Below, in pieces: positions 9,527-16,949 of a DNA stretch of 64,000 nucleotides; positions within the stretch are counted from its first letter, which is position 1; every line of letters starts with the position of its first letter. Made by a program: the position numbers and the translations under genes. This stretch comes from Pinibacter sp031553495 (GTDB lineage Bacteria > Bacteroidota > Bacteroidia > Chitinophagales > Chitinophagaceae): the NCBI GenBank assembly GCA_031553495.1, contig JAVBLN010000031.1:72399-136398 (forward strand), given 5' to 3'. Below the pieces are notes generated by a model that saw only the letters and a list, made by a program, of their open reading frames with translations, had not been told where the DNA came from and did not search any database.

Positions 9527-10753
9527 ATGCATTGCAGATTTTGTAAAACAGAATTATCTGATATTTTTATTGATCTGGTAAATTCACCGGCGTCAAATTC
9601 ATTTTTAACGAAAGAACAATTAAATGAACCGGAGATCTTTTATCCGTTAAAAGTTTACACTTGTCCAAAATGTTTTCTGGTGCAAGTGGATGAATACAAA
9701 AAATCTGATGCTATTTTTAATAGCGATTATGTGTATTTTTCATCGTATTCTACAAGTTGGCTGCAACATGCAAAAAAATACGCAGATGTGATGTGTAGTC
9801 GTTTTGGTTTTAATGGCAACTCTCGTGTTGTTGAAATTGCATCGAACGATGGTTATCTTCTCCAATACTTTAAAGAAAAAAATGTTCCTGTTTTAGGTAT
9901 CGAACCAACTTCTAACACAGCGGAGGTTGCTATTGGAAAAGGTATTGAAACGATTGTTGATTTTTTTGGGACAACGCTAGCTAAAACGCTTGCCGGTAAA
10001 GATATAAAAGCTGATCTTTTATTGGGGAATAATGTGCTTGCCCATGTTCCGGATATAGTAGATTTTGTAAAGGGCATGAAAATACTATTAAAGGAAGATG
10101 GGGTAGTAACCATGGAATTTCCGCATTTAATGCAATTGGTGGATAATAATCAGTTTGATACAATCTACCATGAGCATTTTTCTTATTTATCTTTCTATAC
10201 AGTAAAACAAATTTTCGAAGCTCAGGGACTTGAAATGTTTGATGTGGATGAAATTTCTACTCATGGCGGATCATTGAGAATATATGCAAAACATAAAGAA
10301 GACTGTTCAAAAGGAGTTTCACCAAATGTAGAGGCACTTCTTGCGAAAGAAAAAAATAAAGGCATGACGTCAATGGAATATTATAATAATTTCCAGGACA
10401 AGGCTTTGAATATAAAGGTGGATCTGATCAGCTTTTTACTGGAACAAAAAAGAAACAATAAAAAGGTAGCAGGATATGGGGCAGCAGCGAAGGGAAACAC
10501 ATTGATGAATTATTGTGGTATAAAAAATGATTTGATTGAATTTGTGGTTGATGCAAACCCACATAAGCAAAACAAATTCTTGCCGGCAAGTCATATTCCC
10601 GTAGTAAATGAAGCGCATCTTAAAGCGCAAAAGCCGGAATTTGTAATCATCTTTCCCTGGAATCTGAAAGAAGAAATAATGAATCAGTTGGCTTACATTA
10701 GAGAGTGGGGCGGAAGATTTGTAATTCCAATACCTCAATTGCAAATATTGTAA
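9527..10753 (+). CDS. Zinc-binding class I SAM methyltransferase, putative sugar-nucleotide C-methyltransferase
   Basis: 408 residues with the three-part design of TylCIII/NovU-type sugar C-methyltransferases. An N-terminal zinc-binding domain carries two Cys pairs (CRFC at 3-6, CPKC near 46-49). The central SAM-binding Rossmann domain has VVEIASNDGYLL and LLGNNVLAHVPD. The C-terminal domain has the VAGYGAAAKGNTLMNY motif (Methyltransf_14). Known relatives add a branching methyl at C3 of 4-keto-6-deoxy sugars. The position after rfbF, rfbG and an epimerase-like gene supports that role on a CDP-sugar; exact product unknown. Confidence 0.85.
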   Translation: MHCRFCKTELSDIFIDLVNSPASNSFLTKEQLNEPEIFYPLKVYTCPKCFLVQVDEYKKSDAIFNSDYVYFSSYSTSWLQHAKKYADVMCSRFGFNGNSRVVEIASNDGYLLQYFKEKNVPVLGIEPTSNTAEVAIGKGIETIVDFFGTTLAKTLAGKDIKADLLLGNNVLAHVPDIVDFVKGMKILLKEDGVVTMEFPHLMQLVDNNQFDTIYHEHFSYLSFYTVKQIFEAQGLEMFDVDEISTHGGSLRIYAKHKEDCSKGVSPNVEALLAKEKNKGMTSMEYYNNFQDKALNIKVDLISFLLEQKRNNKKVAGYGAAAKGNTLMNYCGIKNDLIEFVVDANPHKQNKFLPASHIPVVNEAHLKAQKPEFVIIFPWNLKEEIMNQLAYIREWGGRFVIPIPQLQIL

Positions 10754-10754
10754 A

Positions 10755-11612
10755 ATGAAAAAGGTTCTTGTAACCGGTGCTACTGGTTTTATTGGCAATT
10801 ATGTGGTGAATGAATTGTTGAAAAACAATTGCGTGGTGATCGCTTCCTCATCTAATGTTGAAAAAGCAAAAATGGCGGATTGGTTTTCAATGGTTGTCTA
10901 CCAGGAATTTGATTTTGCAACATTTGACAGTAGTATAAATTATTTTGATTTCTTTGGCAGGCCTGATTTTGTTATTCATCTTGCGTGGGAAGGATTGCCT
11001 TTTTATAAAGAGGCTTATCATTATGAGGTTAATTTACCAAGGCATTTTAAATTTATAGAGAACTTAGTTGAAAATGGAGCTAGTGATATAAGCGTAACAG
11101 GTACTTGCTTTGAGTATGGCACGCAGGAAGGTAAGTTAAGTGAAGATATGCCAACGCAACCAGGTAATTATTATGCTAAAGCAAAGGATGATTTGAGAAG
11201 ACAAGTAGAAGTCCTGCAATACAGGTTCTCCTTTTCATTTAAATGGGTCCGGTTGTTTTATATGTATGGAAAGGGTCAAAATCCTAAATCTTTGTTATCG
11301 CAATTGGATAGGGCTTTAGAAAATGATGAGCAAGTGTTTAATATGAGTGGAGGGGAGCAGGTTCGTGATTATTTACCTGTATCAAAAGTAGCAGAGTATA
11401 TCGTGAAAATAGCTTTGCAAAAGGAAGTAACAGGCATTATTAATTGCTGCAGTGGAGTACCCATTACAGTGAAGGAATTGGTTCGCAACTATTTGAAAGA
11501 AAAAAATAAAAACATACAACTTAATCTTGGTTTTTATCCATATCCCGACTATGAACCAATGATTTTTTGGGGGGATAATAAAAAATTAAAATTGATAATA
11601 AAAAATGAGTGA
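10755..11612 (+). CDS. NAD-dependent epimerase/dehydratase, putative CDP-4-keto-sugar reductase
   Basis: 285-residue extended SDR: VTGATGFIG at residues 6-14, a GTCFEYG segment in place of the usual Ser motif, and catalytic YAKAK (Tyr-xxx-Lys). One base separates it from the methyltransferase stop. In comparable deoxysugar pathways the last step is NAD(P)H reduction of the 4-keto group, so this is the likely 4-ketoreductase finishing the branched CDP-sugar. An epimerase role cannot be excluded from sequence. It overlaps the next gene by eight bases. Confidence 0.8.
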   Translation: MKKVLVTGATGFIGNYVVNELLKNNCVVIASSSNVEKAKMADWFSMVVYQEFDFATFDSSINYFDFFGRPDFVIHLAWEGLPFYKEAYHYEVNLPRHFKFIENLVENGASDISVTGTCFEYGTQEGKLSEDMPTQPGNYYAKAKDDLRRQVEVLQYRFSFSFKWVRLFYMYGKGQNPKSLLSQLDRALENDEQVFNMSGGEQVRDYLPVSKVAEYIVKIALQKEVTGIINCCSGVPITVKELVRNYLKEKNKNIQLNLGFYPYPDYEPMIFWGDNKKLKLIIKNE

Positions 11613-12336
11613 TCCAATTAAGCAATTTGAGCAGGAAAGAGTGGAAAGAATAGCAGCTAATGCCTTAAACGAAGACTTGAAAAAAAGTGCAGATGCATTT
11701 AACTCTGCATCAAACAAAGCACAGTATTCATATAATTTTTCCTGGATGGGCAGACCAATTATTCAATATCCTCAGGACATTATTGCTATGCAGGAAGTAA
11801 TCTGGAAAGTTAAACCAGATTTAATTATTGAAACGGGTATTGCTCATGGTGGATCAATTATTTATTATGCTTCGATCCTTGAACTTATTGGAGGTGGAGA
11901 AGTTTTAGGTATAGATATTGATATTCGTGCTCATAATAAGGTTGAGATTGAAAAGCATCCAATGTATAAACGCATTAAGATGATTGAGGGGTCGTCAATC
12001 AGTGAAGAAACTTTGGCGAAGACTAAAGAAATCGCAAAGAATAAAAAGAATATAATGGTTCTGCTGGATTCAAATCATACACACGAACATGTATTGGCAG
12101 AGCTAGAAATGTATTCGCCATTAGTCACAAAAGGCTCTTATCTTGTAGTGTTCGATACTATCGTAGAGAATCTTCCGAATTATTATCTTCCAAACCGACC
12201 GTGGGAAAAAGGAGATAATCCAATGACAGCAGTTGAAGCTTTTTTGGCCAAGAATAATGAATTCGAGGTAGATGAAGAGATGGATAATAAATTGTTGATT
12301 AGCGTAGCTCCAAAAGGGTATTTAAAAAGAAAATAA
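11605..12336 (+). CDS. CmcI-family (cephalosporin hydroxylase-like) methyltransferase
   Basis: 243 residues. The family is named after cephalosporin hydroxylase CmcI, but many members are SAM-dependent O-methyltransferases of surface sugars. Visible: LIIETGIAHGGS as the SAM loop, LGIDIDIRAHN with acidic residues, and VLLDSNHTHEHV carrying the metal-type Asp and His. The gene overlaps the reductase and precedes glycosyltransferases, so methylation of the deoxysugar or glycan chain is likely. Confident as to family, not substrate. Confidence 0.82.
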   Translation: MSDPIKQFEQERVERIAANALNEDLKKSADAFNSASNKAQYSYNFSWMGRPIIQYPQDIIAMQEVIWKVKPDLIIETGIAHGGSIIYYASILELIGGGEVLGIDIDIRAHNKVEIEKHPMYKRIKMIEGSSISEETLAKTKEIAKNKKNIMVLLDSNHTHEHVLAELEMYSPLVTKGSYLVVFDTIVENLPNYYLPNRPWEKGDNPMTAVEAFLAKNNEFEVDEEMDNKLLISVAPKGYLKRK

Positions 12337-12342
12337 AGAACT

Positions 12343-13293
12343 ATGGAGAAAGCATGGGTTAGTTTTTGTATAAGTACATATAAAAGGCCTGAATTTCTAA
12401 AAAAGCAAATAGCGTCTTTATTAGAGCAAAGTTTTCAGTATTTTGAAATAGTCATTTCAGATAACGATCCAGATGGTTCAGGAAAAGATGTTGTGAGTTC
12501 CTTCAATGATGATAGAGTAAAATATTATCAAAATGGAGAAAATTTAGGGATGGTAAAGAGTTTTAACAAAAGCATAGAGAGAGCTTCAACAGACTATATT
12601 GTGATGATAACTGATGATGACCCTGTTAAGCCTAATATGTTAGAAAACTTTTTTCAAATAGTTAATAAGCATCCAGGATTCGGTATTTATTTCGGATGCG
12701 AAAGAAAAGGTAGACAGGCTGAAGAAATAGAAATATGTGATGGTAAAAATTTTGTTTATCAAATTCTACATCCAGAGTTAACGACTAATATTTTATGGTC
12801 GAGTTGTGTGCTAAAAAGAGAAGTAGCTATTTCTATTGGGGGAATGCCTGATTATGGGAGCCCGCATTTAGCTGATCATGCGATGCTTGCTTTGTGTGGA
12901 AAGGCAAACGGAGGTGTAATTGTAAATATGATGTATAGTGAACTTACAATGCATGATAACAATTTTTCAAAGGCAAATTTCAACTTGTATTATTTAGGCT
13001 GTATTGGGTTCCATAAATTGATCACTTCTTCTTTTGATAAGAATTTTTATGTCAAGGGAAGTAGTGATTCCTTAAAGAAACATCTTGACAACTGGTTTAT
13101 TTCTAACTCGTTCGGGTTAAGAAAATATTTTACTTACAAAAAAAAGGATACAAATTTGGTAAGAGATATAGATACCTTTTCGAAAAAAATGCTTAATCTT
13201 TCTTTTATGAAACATTTAAGTGTTAAGTATTATCTGAAATTGCTCATTTTTAATCTAAAGAAGCCTTTTTACCTCCTCAAATTTTTAAGATAG
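12343..13293 (+). CDS. Family 2 glycosyltransferase
   Basis: 316 residues, GT-A fold. It opens with VSFCISTYKRPEFLKKQI, followed by VISDNDPDGSG and the metal-binding acidic motif MITDDDPVKP near residue 90. No membrane segment is evident, so it is probably cytoplasmic or peripheral, adding a sugar to a lipid-linked glycan. Six bases after the CmcI-like gene, same operon. Donor not predictable; the CDP-deoxysugar made upstream is one candidate. Confidence 0.88.
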   Translation: MEKAWVSFCISTYKRPEFLKKQIASLLEQSFQYFEIVISDNDPDGSGKDVVSSFNDDRVKYYQNGENLGMVKSFNKSIERASTDYIVMITDDDPVKPNMLENFFQIVNKHPGFGIYFGCERKGRQAEEIEICDGKNFVYQILHPELTTNILWSSCVLKREVAISIGGMPDYGSPHLADHAMLALCGKANGGVIVNMMYSELTMHDNNFSKANFNLYYLGCIGFHKLITSSFDKNFYVKGSSDSLKKHLDNWFISNSFGLRKYFTYKKKDTNLVRDIDTFSKKMLNLSFMKHLSVKYYLKLLIFNLKKPFYLLKFLR

Positions 13294-13298
13294 GTATA

Positions 13299-14285
13299 AT
13301 GACATTCAGCATCATACTACCAGTGCATAACGGCGGTGAATATGTAAAGGAATGCGCCAAGAGTATTCTTTCACAAACATATCGCGATTTCAACTTTATT
13401 GTTCTAGATAATTGTAGTACAGATGGTACTACCAATTGGCTTGAAAGTTTAAATGATCCAAGAATTGTTATTTACAGATCGGATAAGTTGTTACCTATAG
13501 AAGACAACTGGGCGCGCATTTTAAATATTCCCAAAAATGAATTTATTACTTTAATAGGTCATGATGATTTACTTGATCCGAACTATTTAGCAGAGATGCA
13601 TGAATTAATTTTGAAACATCCAAAAGCAAGTTTATACCAAACACATTTTCGATACATTGATTCAAACGGAGATTTCTTGCAAGACTGCCTGCCTATGGAT
13701 GAAATTCAATATTCTCATGAGTTTATTGCCTGTCATATGATGAAAACTTTAGATAGTACTGGTACGGGCTATGTAATGAGATCAGATGATTATAACAAAG
13801 TGGGTGGAATTTCTGCTACATATCCTAATCTTATTTTTGCAGATTATGTACTGTGGATTAAATTAATAGATTTGTCTTATAAAGCTACATCATGGAAAAG
13901 TTGCTTTTCATATAGAAAACATCAAAGTGTGTCAAGAAATACATCTGCAGTAAAATATCAAACTGCATTTGGAAAATATATAGAATTTCTTAAGCTGTTT
14001 ATGGAAACAAATGAAAAGGTCGAAAACATAGTGCAGCATTATGGTAATGACATGTTATTGTACTATTGCGAAAGCTTATCCCACCGTCTGTTGAAAACTC
14101 CAAGACATCTTAGACAATTAAAAGTGGATGAATATATTTCTTTGTGTCAGAAATATGCACATGATTTGTCCATTTCTGAACAGTTTAAACCTATGCAAAA
14201 GTGGAGAATCAGCATTGCTTCACGATTAGATAAAAATAGTGTTGGGCGTAGTTTGTTTAGAATTGCTAAACTTTTTATTCGCTAA
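13299..14285 (+). CDS. Family 2 glycosyltransferase
   Basis: 328 residues with the GT2 start FSIILPVHNGGEYVKECA, the second motif VLDNCSTDGTTNW and the acidic motif LIGHDDLLDPNYL near residue 90. Five bases separate it from the preceding GT2 gene. The two are paralogues in fold but not close copies. Expected to act on a lipid-linked oligosaccharide in the cytoplasm. Substrate unknown. Confidence 0.88.
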   Translation: MTFSIILPVHNGGEYVKECAKSILSQTYRDFNFIVLDNCSTDGTTNWLESLNDPRIVIYRSDKLLPIEDNWARILNIPKNEFITLIGHDDLLDPNYLAEMHELILKHPKASLYQTHFRYIDSNGDFLQDCLPMDEIQYSHEFIACHMMKTLDSTGTGYVMRSDDYNKVGGISATYPNLIFADYVLWIKLIDLSYKATSWKSCFSYRKHQSVSRNTSAVKYQTAFGKYIEFLKLFMETNEKVENIVQHYGNDMLLYYCESLSHRLLKTPRHLRQLKVDEYISLCQKYAHDLSISEQFKPMQKWRISIASRLDKNSVGRSLFRIAKLFIR

Positions 14286-14316
14286 TTTGACATTGTTTTT
14301 AAATTAGATTTACTTC

Positions 14317-15444
14317 ATGAAAGTTGCAATCAATCTGTGGACATTAAAAAACAAAAACAAAGAAGGTATTGGGTGGTTTGCTTATTATACAACTAAGCAC
14401 ATTATAAAGGCCCATCCAGAAGTAGAGTTTCATCTGTTTGTTTCAAAAAAGACTGAGATAAGTGAGTTGAAAGCGTCTAATGTTAAGGTTCATCGATTGT
14501 TTCCTGACAAAAGGCATCCGGCTTTGTACATATTATTCTTACATTATTTATTGCCCTTATACCTGAAGAAAATAAAGCCAAATGTGTTCCTTTCGCCAGA
14601 TGGAATGCTTAGCGTACACTCTTCAGTTAAGCAGCTGCCTGTTATTCACGATATAAATTTTGTTCATTTTCCTAAAGATTCTAAATGGTATAATAGATGG
14701 TATTATAACAAGCATTTTCCAAAATATGCACAGATCGCATCGCGGATTGCTACAGTTTCATATTATTCACGAAATGACATTGCCAATACATTTAAAGTTC
14801 CGAAGAATAAAATTGATGTAGTTTATAATGGATTAAATGAACATTTTATAGAAAACACTAATTGTATTTCACCTGCTTTCTCTATTGAAAAGCCGTATTT
14901 CTTATATATTGGTTCAGTTAATCCAAGAAAAAATATTGCACGTCTGATTTTGGCATTTAGCGAATTTAAAAGAGGGAAGAACAGCGATATTCAACTTGTT
15001 ATTGCTGGCGCCAAAGGATGGTTGTTACAGGACGTGCAAAATGCGCTAGATAATAGTGAATTCAAATCTGATATTGTTTTTACAGGTAGATTAACAGATG
15101 GCGAATTGAAATTTGTATTGTCTAATGCCTTGGCTTTGGTATTTATTCCATATTTTGAAGGTTTTGGATTACCGTTAATTGAAGCAATGTCTTGCAATGT
15201 TCCTGTTATATCATCCAATGTAACTTCGTTGCCTGAAATAGCCGGTGATGCAGCCTTATATGTTGATCCTTATAACACCACTGAAATTGCAAATGCTATG
15301 AAAAGAATATTTGAAGATCCATATTTACGAAAACTCTTAATTAGTAGCGGGATTCAACAAGCGAAAAAATTTAGTTGGGAACAAACATCTGAAAGGTTAT
15401 GGAATAGTATTATGAAAGTTACAGCCGTTGATGGTAATAATTGA
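14317..15444 (+). CDS. Family 4 (GT-B) glycosyltransferase
   Basis: 375 residues. The C-terminal half has the retaining GT4 pattern: YIGSVNPRKNIARLI, VFTGRLTDGELK and the E-x7-E site in YFEGFGLPLIEAMSCN. The N-terminal half has the usual acceptor-domain elements (NKEGIGWFAYY, VIHDINFVHFP). Last gene of the operon that starts with rfbF, 31 bases after the previous gene. It ends 20 bases from the convergent glycosyltransferase at 15465. Mannosyl- or rhamnosyl-type transfer is common in this group, but the donor cannot be read from sequence. Confidence 0.88.
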   Translation: MKVAINLWTLKNKNKEGIGWFAYYTTKHIIKAHPEVEFHLFVSKKTEISELKASNVKVHRLFPDKRHPALYILFLHYLLPLYLKKIKPNVFLSPDGMLSVHSSVKQLPVIHDINFVHFPKDSKWYNRWYYNKHFPKYAQIASRIATVSYYSRNDIANTFKVPKNKIDVVYNGLNEHFIENTNCISPAFSIEKPYFLYIGSVNPRKNIARLILAFSEFKRGKNSDIQLVIAGAKGWLLQDVQNALDNSEFKSDIVFTGRLTDGELKFVLSNALALVFIPYFEGFGLPLIEAMSCNVPVISSNVTSLPEIAGDAALYVDPYNTTEIANAMKRIFEDPYLRKLLISSGIQQAKKFSWEQTSERLWNSIMKVTAVDGNN

Positions 15445-15464
15445 CAGGAGGTATATGAATGTCT

Positions 15465-16595
15465 TTATAAGCTCAAAATAGCATTCACTGCTCTTTTTAC
15501 CACATTTCCCCAATAAAACCACTTAAAAAAGTCATCAGGTATACCACCTGATTTATTAGCTGTATTTATAATAGCTTGGGTAAACCCCTTCCTCTCATTA
15601 TCTCCCACAATAACTAATTTACCATTACAAATTGAAGCATCCACTCCAATTGCACCATTCTCTGTAGATACAGCGCTGAGGCCGCTTCCCAATGCTTCCA
15701 CCAGTTTTGTTTTAATGCCGCCGCCATCTGCCAGCGGATTTAAAAAAATATCTGCTCCCAGAAAGTACAAGTTAATATCATCTACAAATCCAATTAAACT
15801 AATATTTGGGAATTGTTCAACTGATAAATCTGCTGGAATATCTTTTCCACAAACCAATATATGGTAGTGAAAATTCTCTACCTCTTGCAATAGCGGATTG
15901 ATTTTTTTTACAATAGTATATAAGGCATCCCTGTTGGGTTTATAATTAAATGCACCATTAAACAACAGTATTTTTTTTTCGGGCTTTATGTTGTGCAATT
16001 GGCACAATTGGTTTCTTGAATCATCGCGCAATTGGGCTGAGGGCGCTTTATCCCATTCTATTCCATAGGTTATGGTGGTACATTTATTGCGCTGCAGCTT
16101 ATAATTTTTTATAGCATATTCTCTGTCTTCATTTGTAATAAAAAAATTGTGATCCGCATTTTTATGTACAATTCTTTCATAATGCCACAATATCGGCCAC
16201 CACCATTTTCCCAGGCTTTTCCAACGAAGCGCTTCTATATTGTGTGAATGGATAACAAGTTTTACGTTGCAAAAATATTTTAGTAATAAAGCTAGCCAGC
16301 CATAATAAGGGTGTTCTAATAAAATGTGACCTGGTTGCTGTTGTTTGATTATTTTTCGAAGGGTGAAAAAATAAAAAATGTTGATATACCGTAATTGAGA
16401 ATTTGAAAGGATGTTTAAAACTTTATAACCTTCAGCTTCAGCGGGTATATTTTTTTTTGTAGTTACACAAACAATATTTATTTCCTTAGACAAATATTTA
16501 TAGAATAATGCTATTCCCTTTTGACCACCGAATTTCGCAGGTAGAAATGGGTAGGAAACAATGCTTAGAACGTTTTTTGATGAGTTGGCCACCAT
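15465..16595 (-). CDS. Family 4 glycosyltransferase, convergent to the polysaccharide operon
   Basis: 376 residues. The N-terminal domain has SYPFLPAKFGGQKGIALF and LVIHSHNIEALRW; the C-terminal donor site has LLFNGAFNYKPNRDAL, LIGFVDDINLYFLGADIF and GGGIKTKLVEALGSGL, the GT4 pattern. Opposite in direction to the nine-gene operon and ending only 20 bases from it, so it has its own promoter. It probably belongs to the same glycan pathway. ATG at 16593-16595. Confidence 0.87.
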   Translation of the reverse strand: MVANSSKNVLSIVSYPFLPAKFGGQKGIALFYKYLSKEINIVCVTTKKNIPAEAEGYKVLNILSNSQLRYINIFYFFTLRKIIKQQQPGHILLEHPYYGWLALLLKYFCNVKLVIHSHNIEALRWKSLGKWWWPILWHYERIVHKNADHNFFITNEDREYAIKNYKLQRNKCTTITYGIEWDKAPSAQLRDDSRNQLCQLHNIKPEKKILLFNGAFNYKPNRDALYTIVKKINPLLQEVENFHYHILVCGKDIPADLSVEQFPNISLIGFVDDINLYFLGADIFLNPLADGGGIKTKLVEALGSGLSAVSTENGAIGVDASICNGKLVIVGDNERKGFTQAIINTANKSGGIPDDFFKWFYWGNVVKRAVNAILSL

Positions 16596-16688
16596 AATAT
16601 ATAACTTCTACGAATGTCTTAATTTTTAAATACCTTTTTTAAAAAGCTGTTCGGGCCTTTTCTGAAATATTGAATAGAGCCCAATGTT

Positions 16689-16750
16689 GCCATGAAATAC
16701 TACCGACGAACGAAATGCGACGCAACGATGATGCCATGAAAAACTACAGC
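16689..16750 (-). repeat. Intergenic repeat copy 4 (core B, CATGGC arms)
   Basis: Minus-strand copy: GTAGTTTTTCATGGCATC, then the B core (CGTTGCGTCGCA) followed by TTCGTTCGTCG, then GTAGTATTTCATGGC. Both arms carry CATGGC, as in copies 3, 6 and 14. Confidence 0.8.
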
Positions 16751-16782
16751 TCGTACCATATTATTTATACTTTGCATGGTAT

Positions 16783-16873
16783 GAAAATGTGCATTATTTT
16801 TTGATGCCGGCAGATGTGCTACTATTAAGCTTCTGTTGTGTCACTCACTTGTACGGCAGTAATTCTATTGAGC
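16783..16873 (+). repeat. Intergenic repeat copy 5 (core A)
   Basis: AAAATGTGC, a T-run, GATGCCGGC, the left arm (GTGCTACTATTAAGC), an A core and the right arm (GGCAGTAATTCTATTGAGC). Inverted partner of copy 4. Confidence 0.85.
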
Positions 16874-16949
16874 GCCGTGTAACAATCATGCATTATTAGA
16901 ACACAAGTTTATACTGTGTATTATGTTACCATTAATAAATAGCGGTTAC

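Larger units (their letters stand above)
16596..16949. other. Intergenic region with two repeat copies
   Basis: Contains repeat copies 4 and 5 back to back. The rest is AT-rich with no coding potential. The sequence after copy 5 (about 16874-16925) resembles that after copy 1. Confidence 0.5.
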
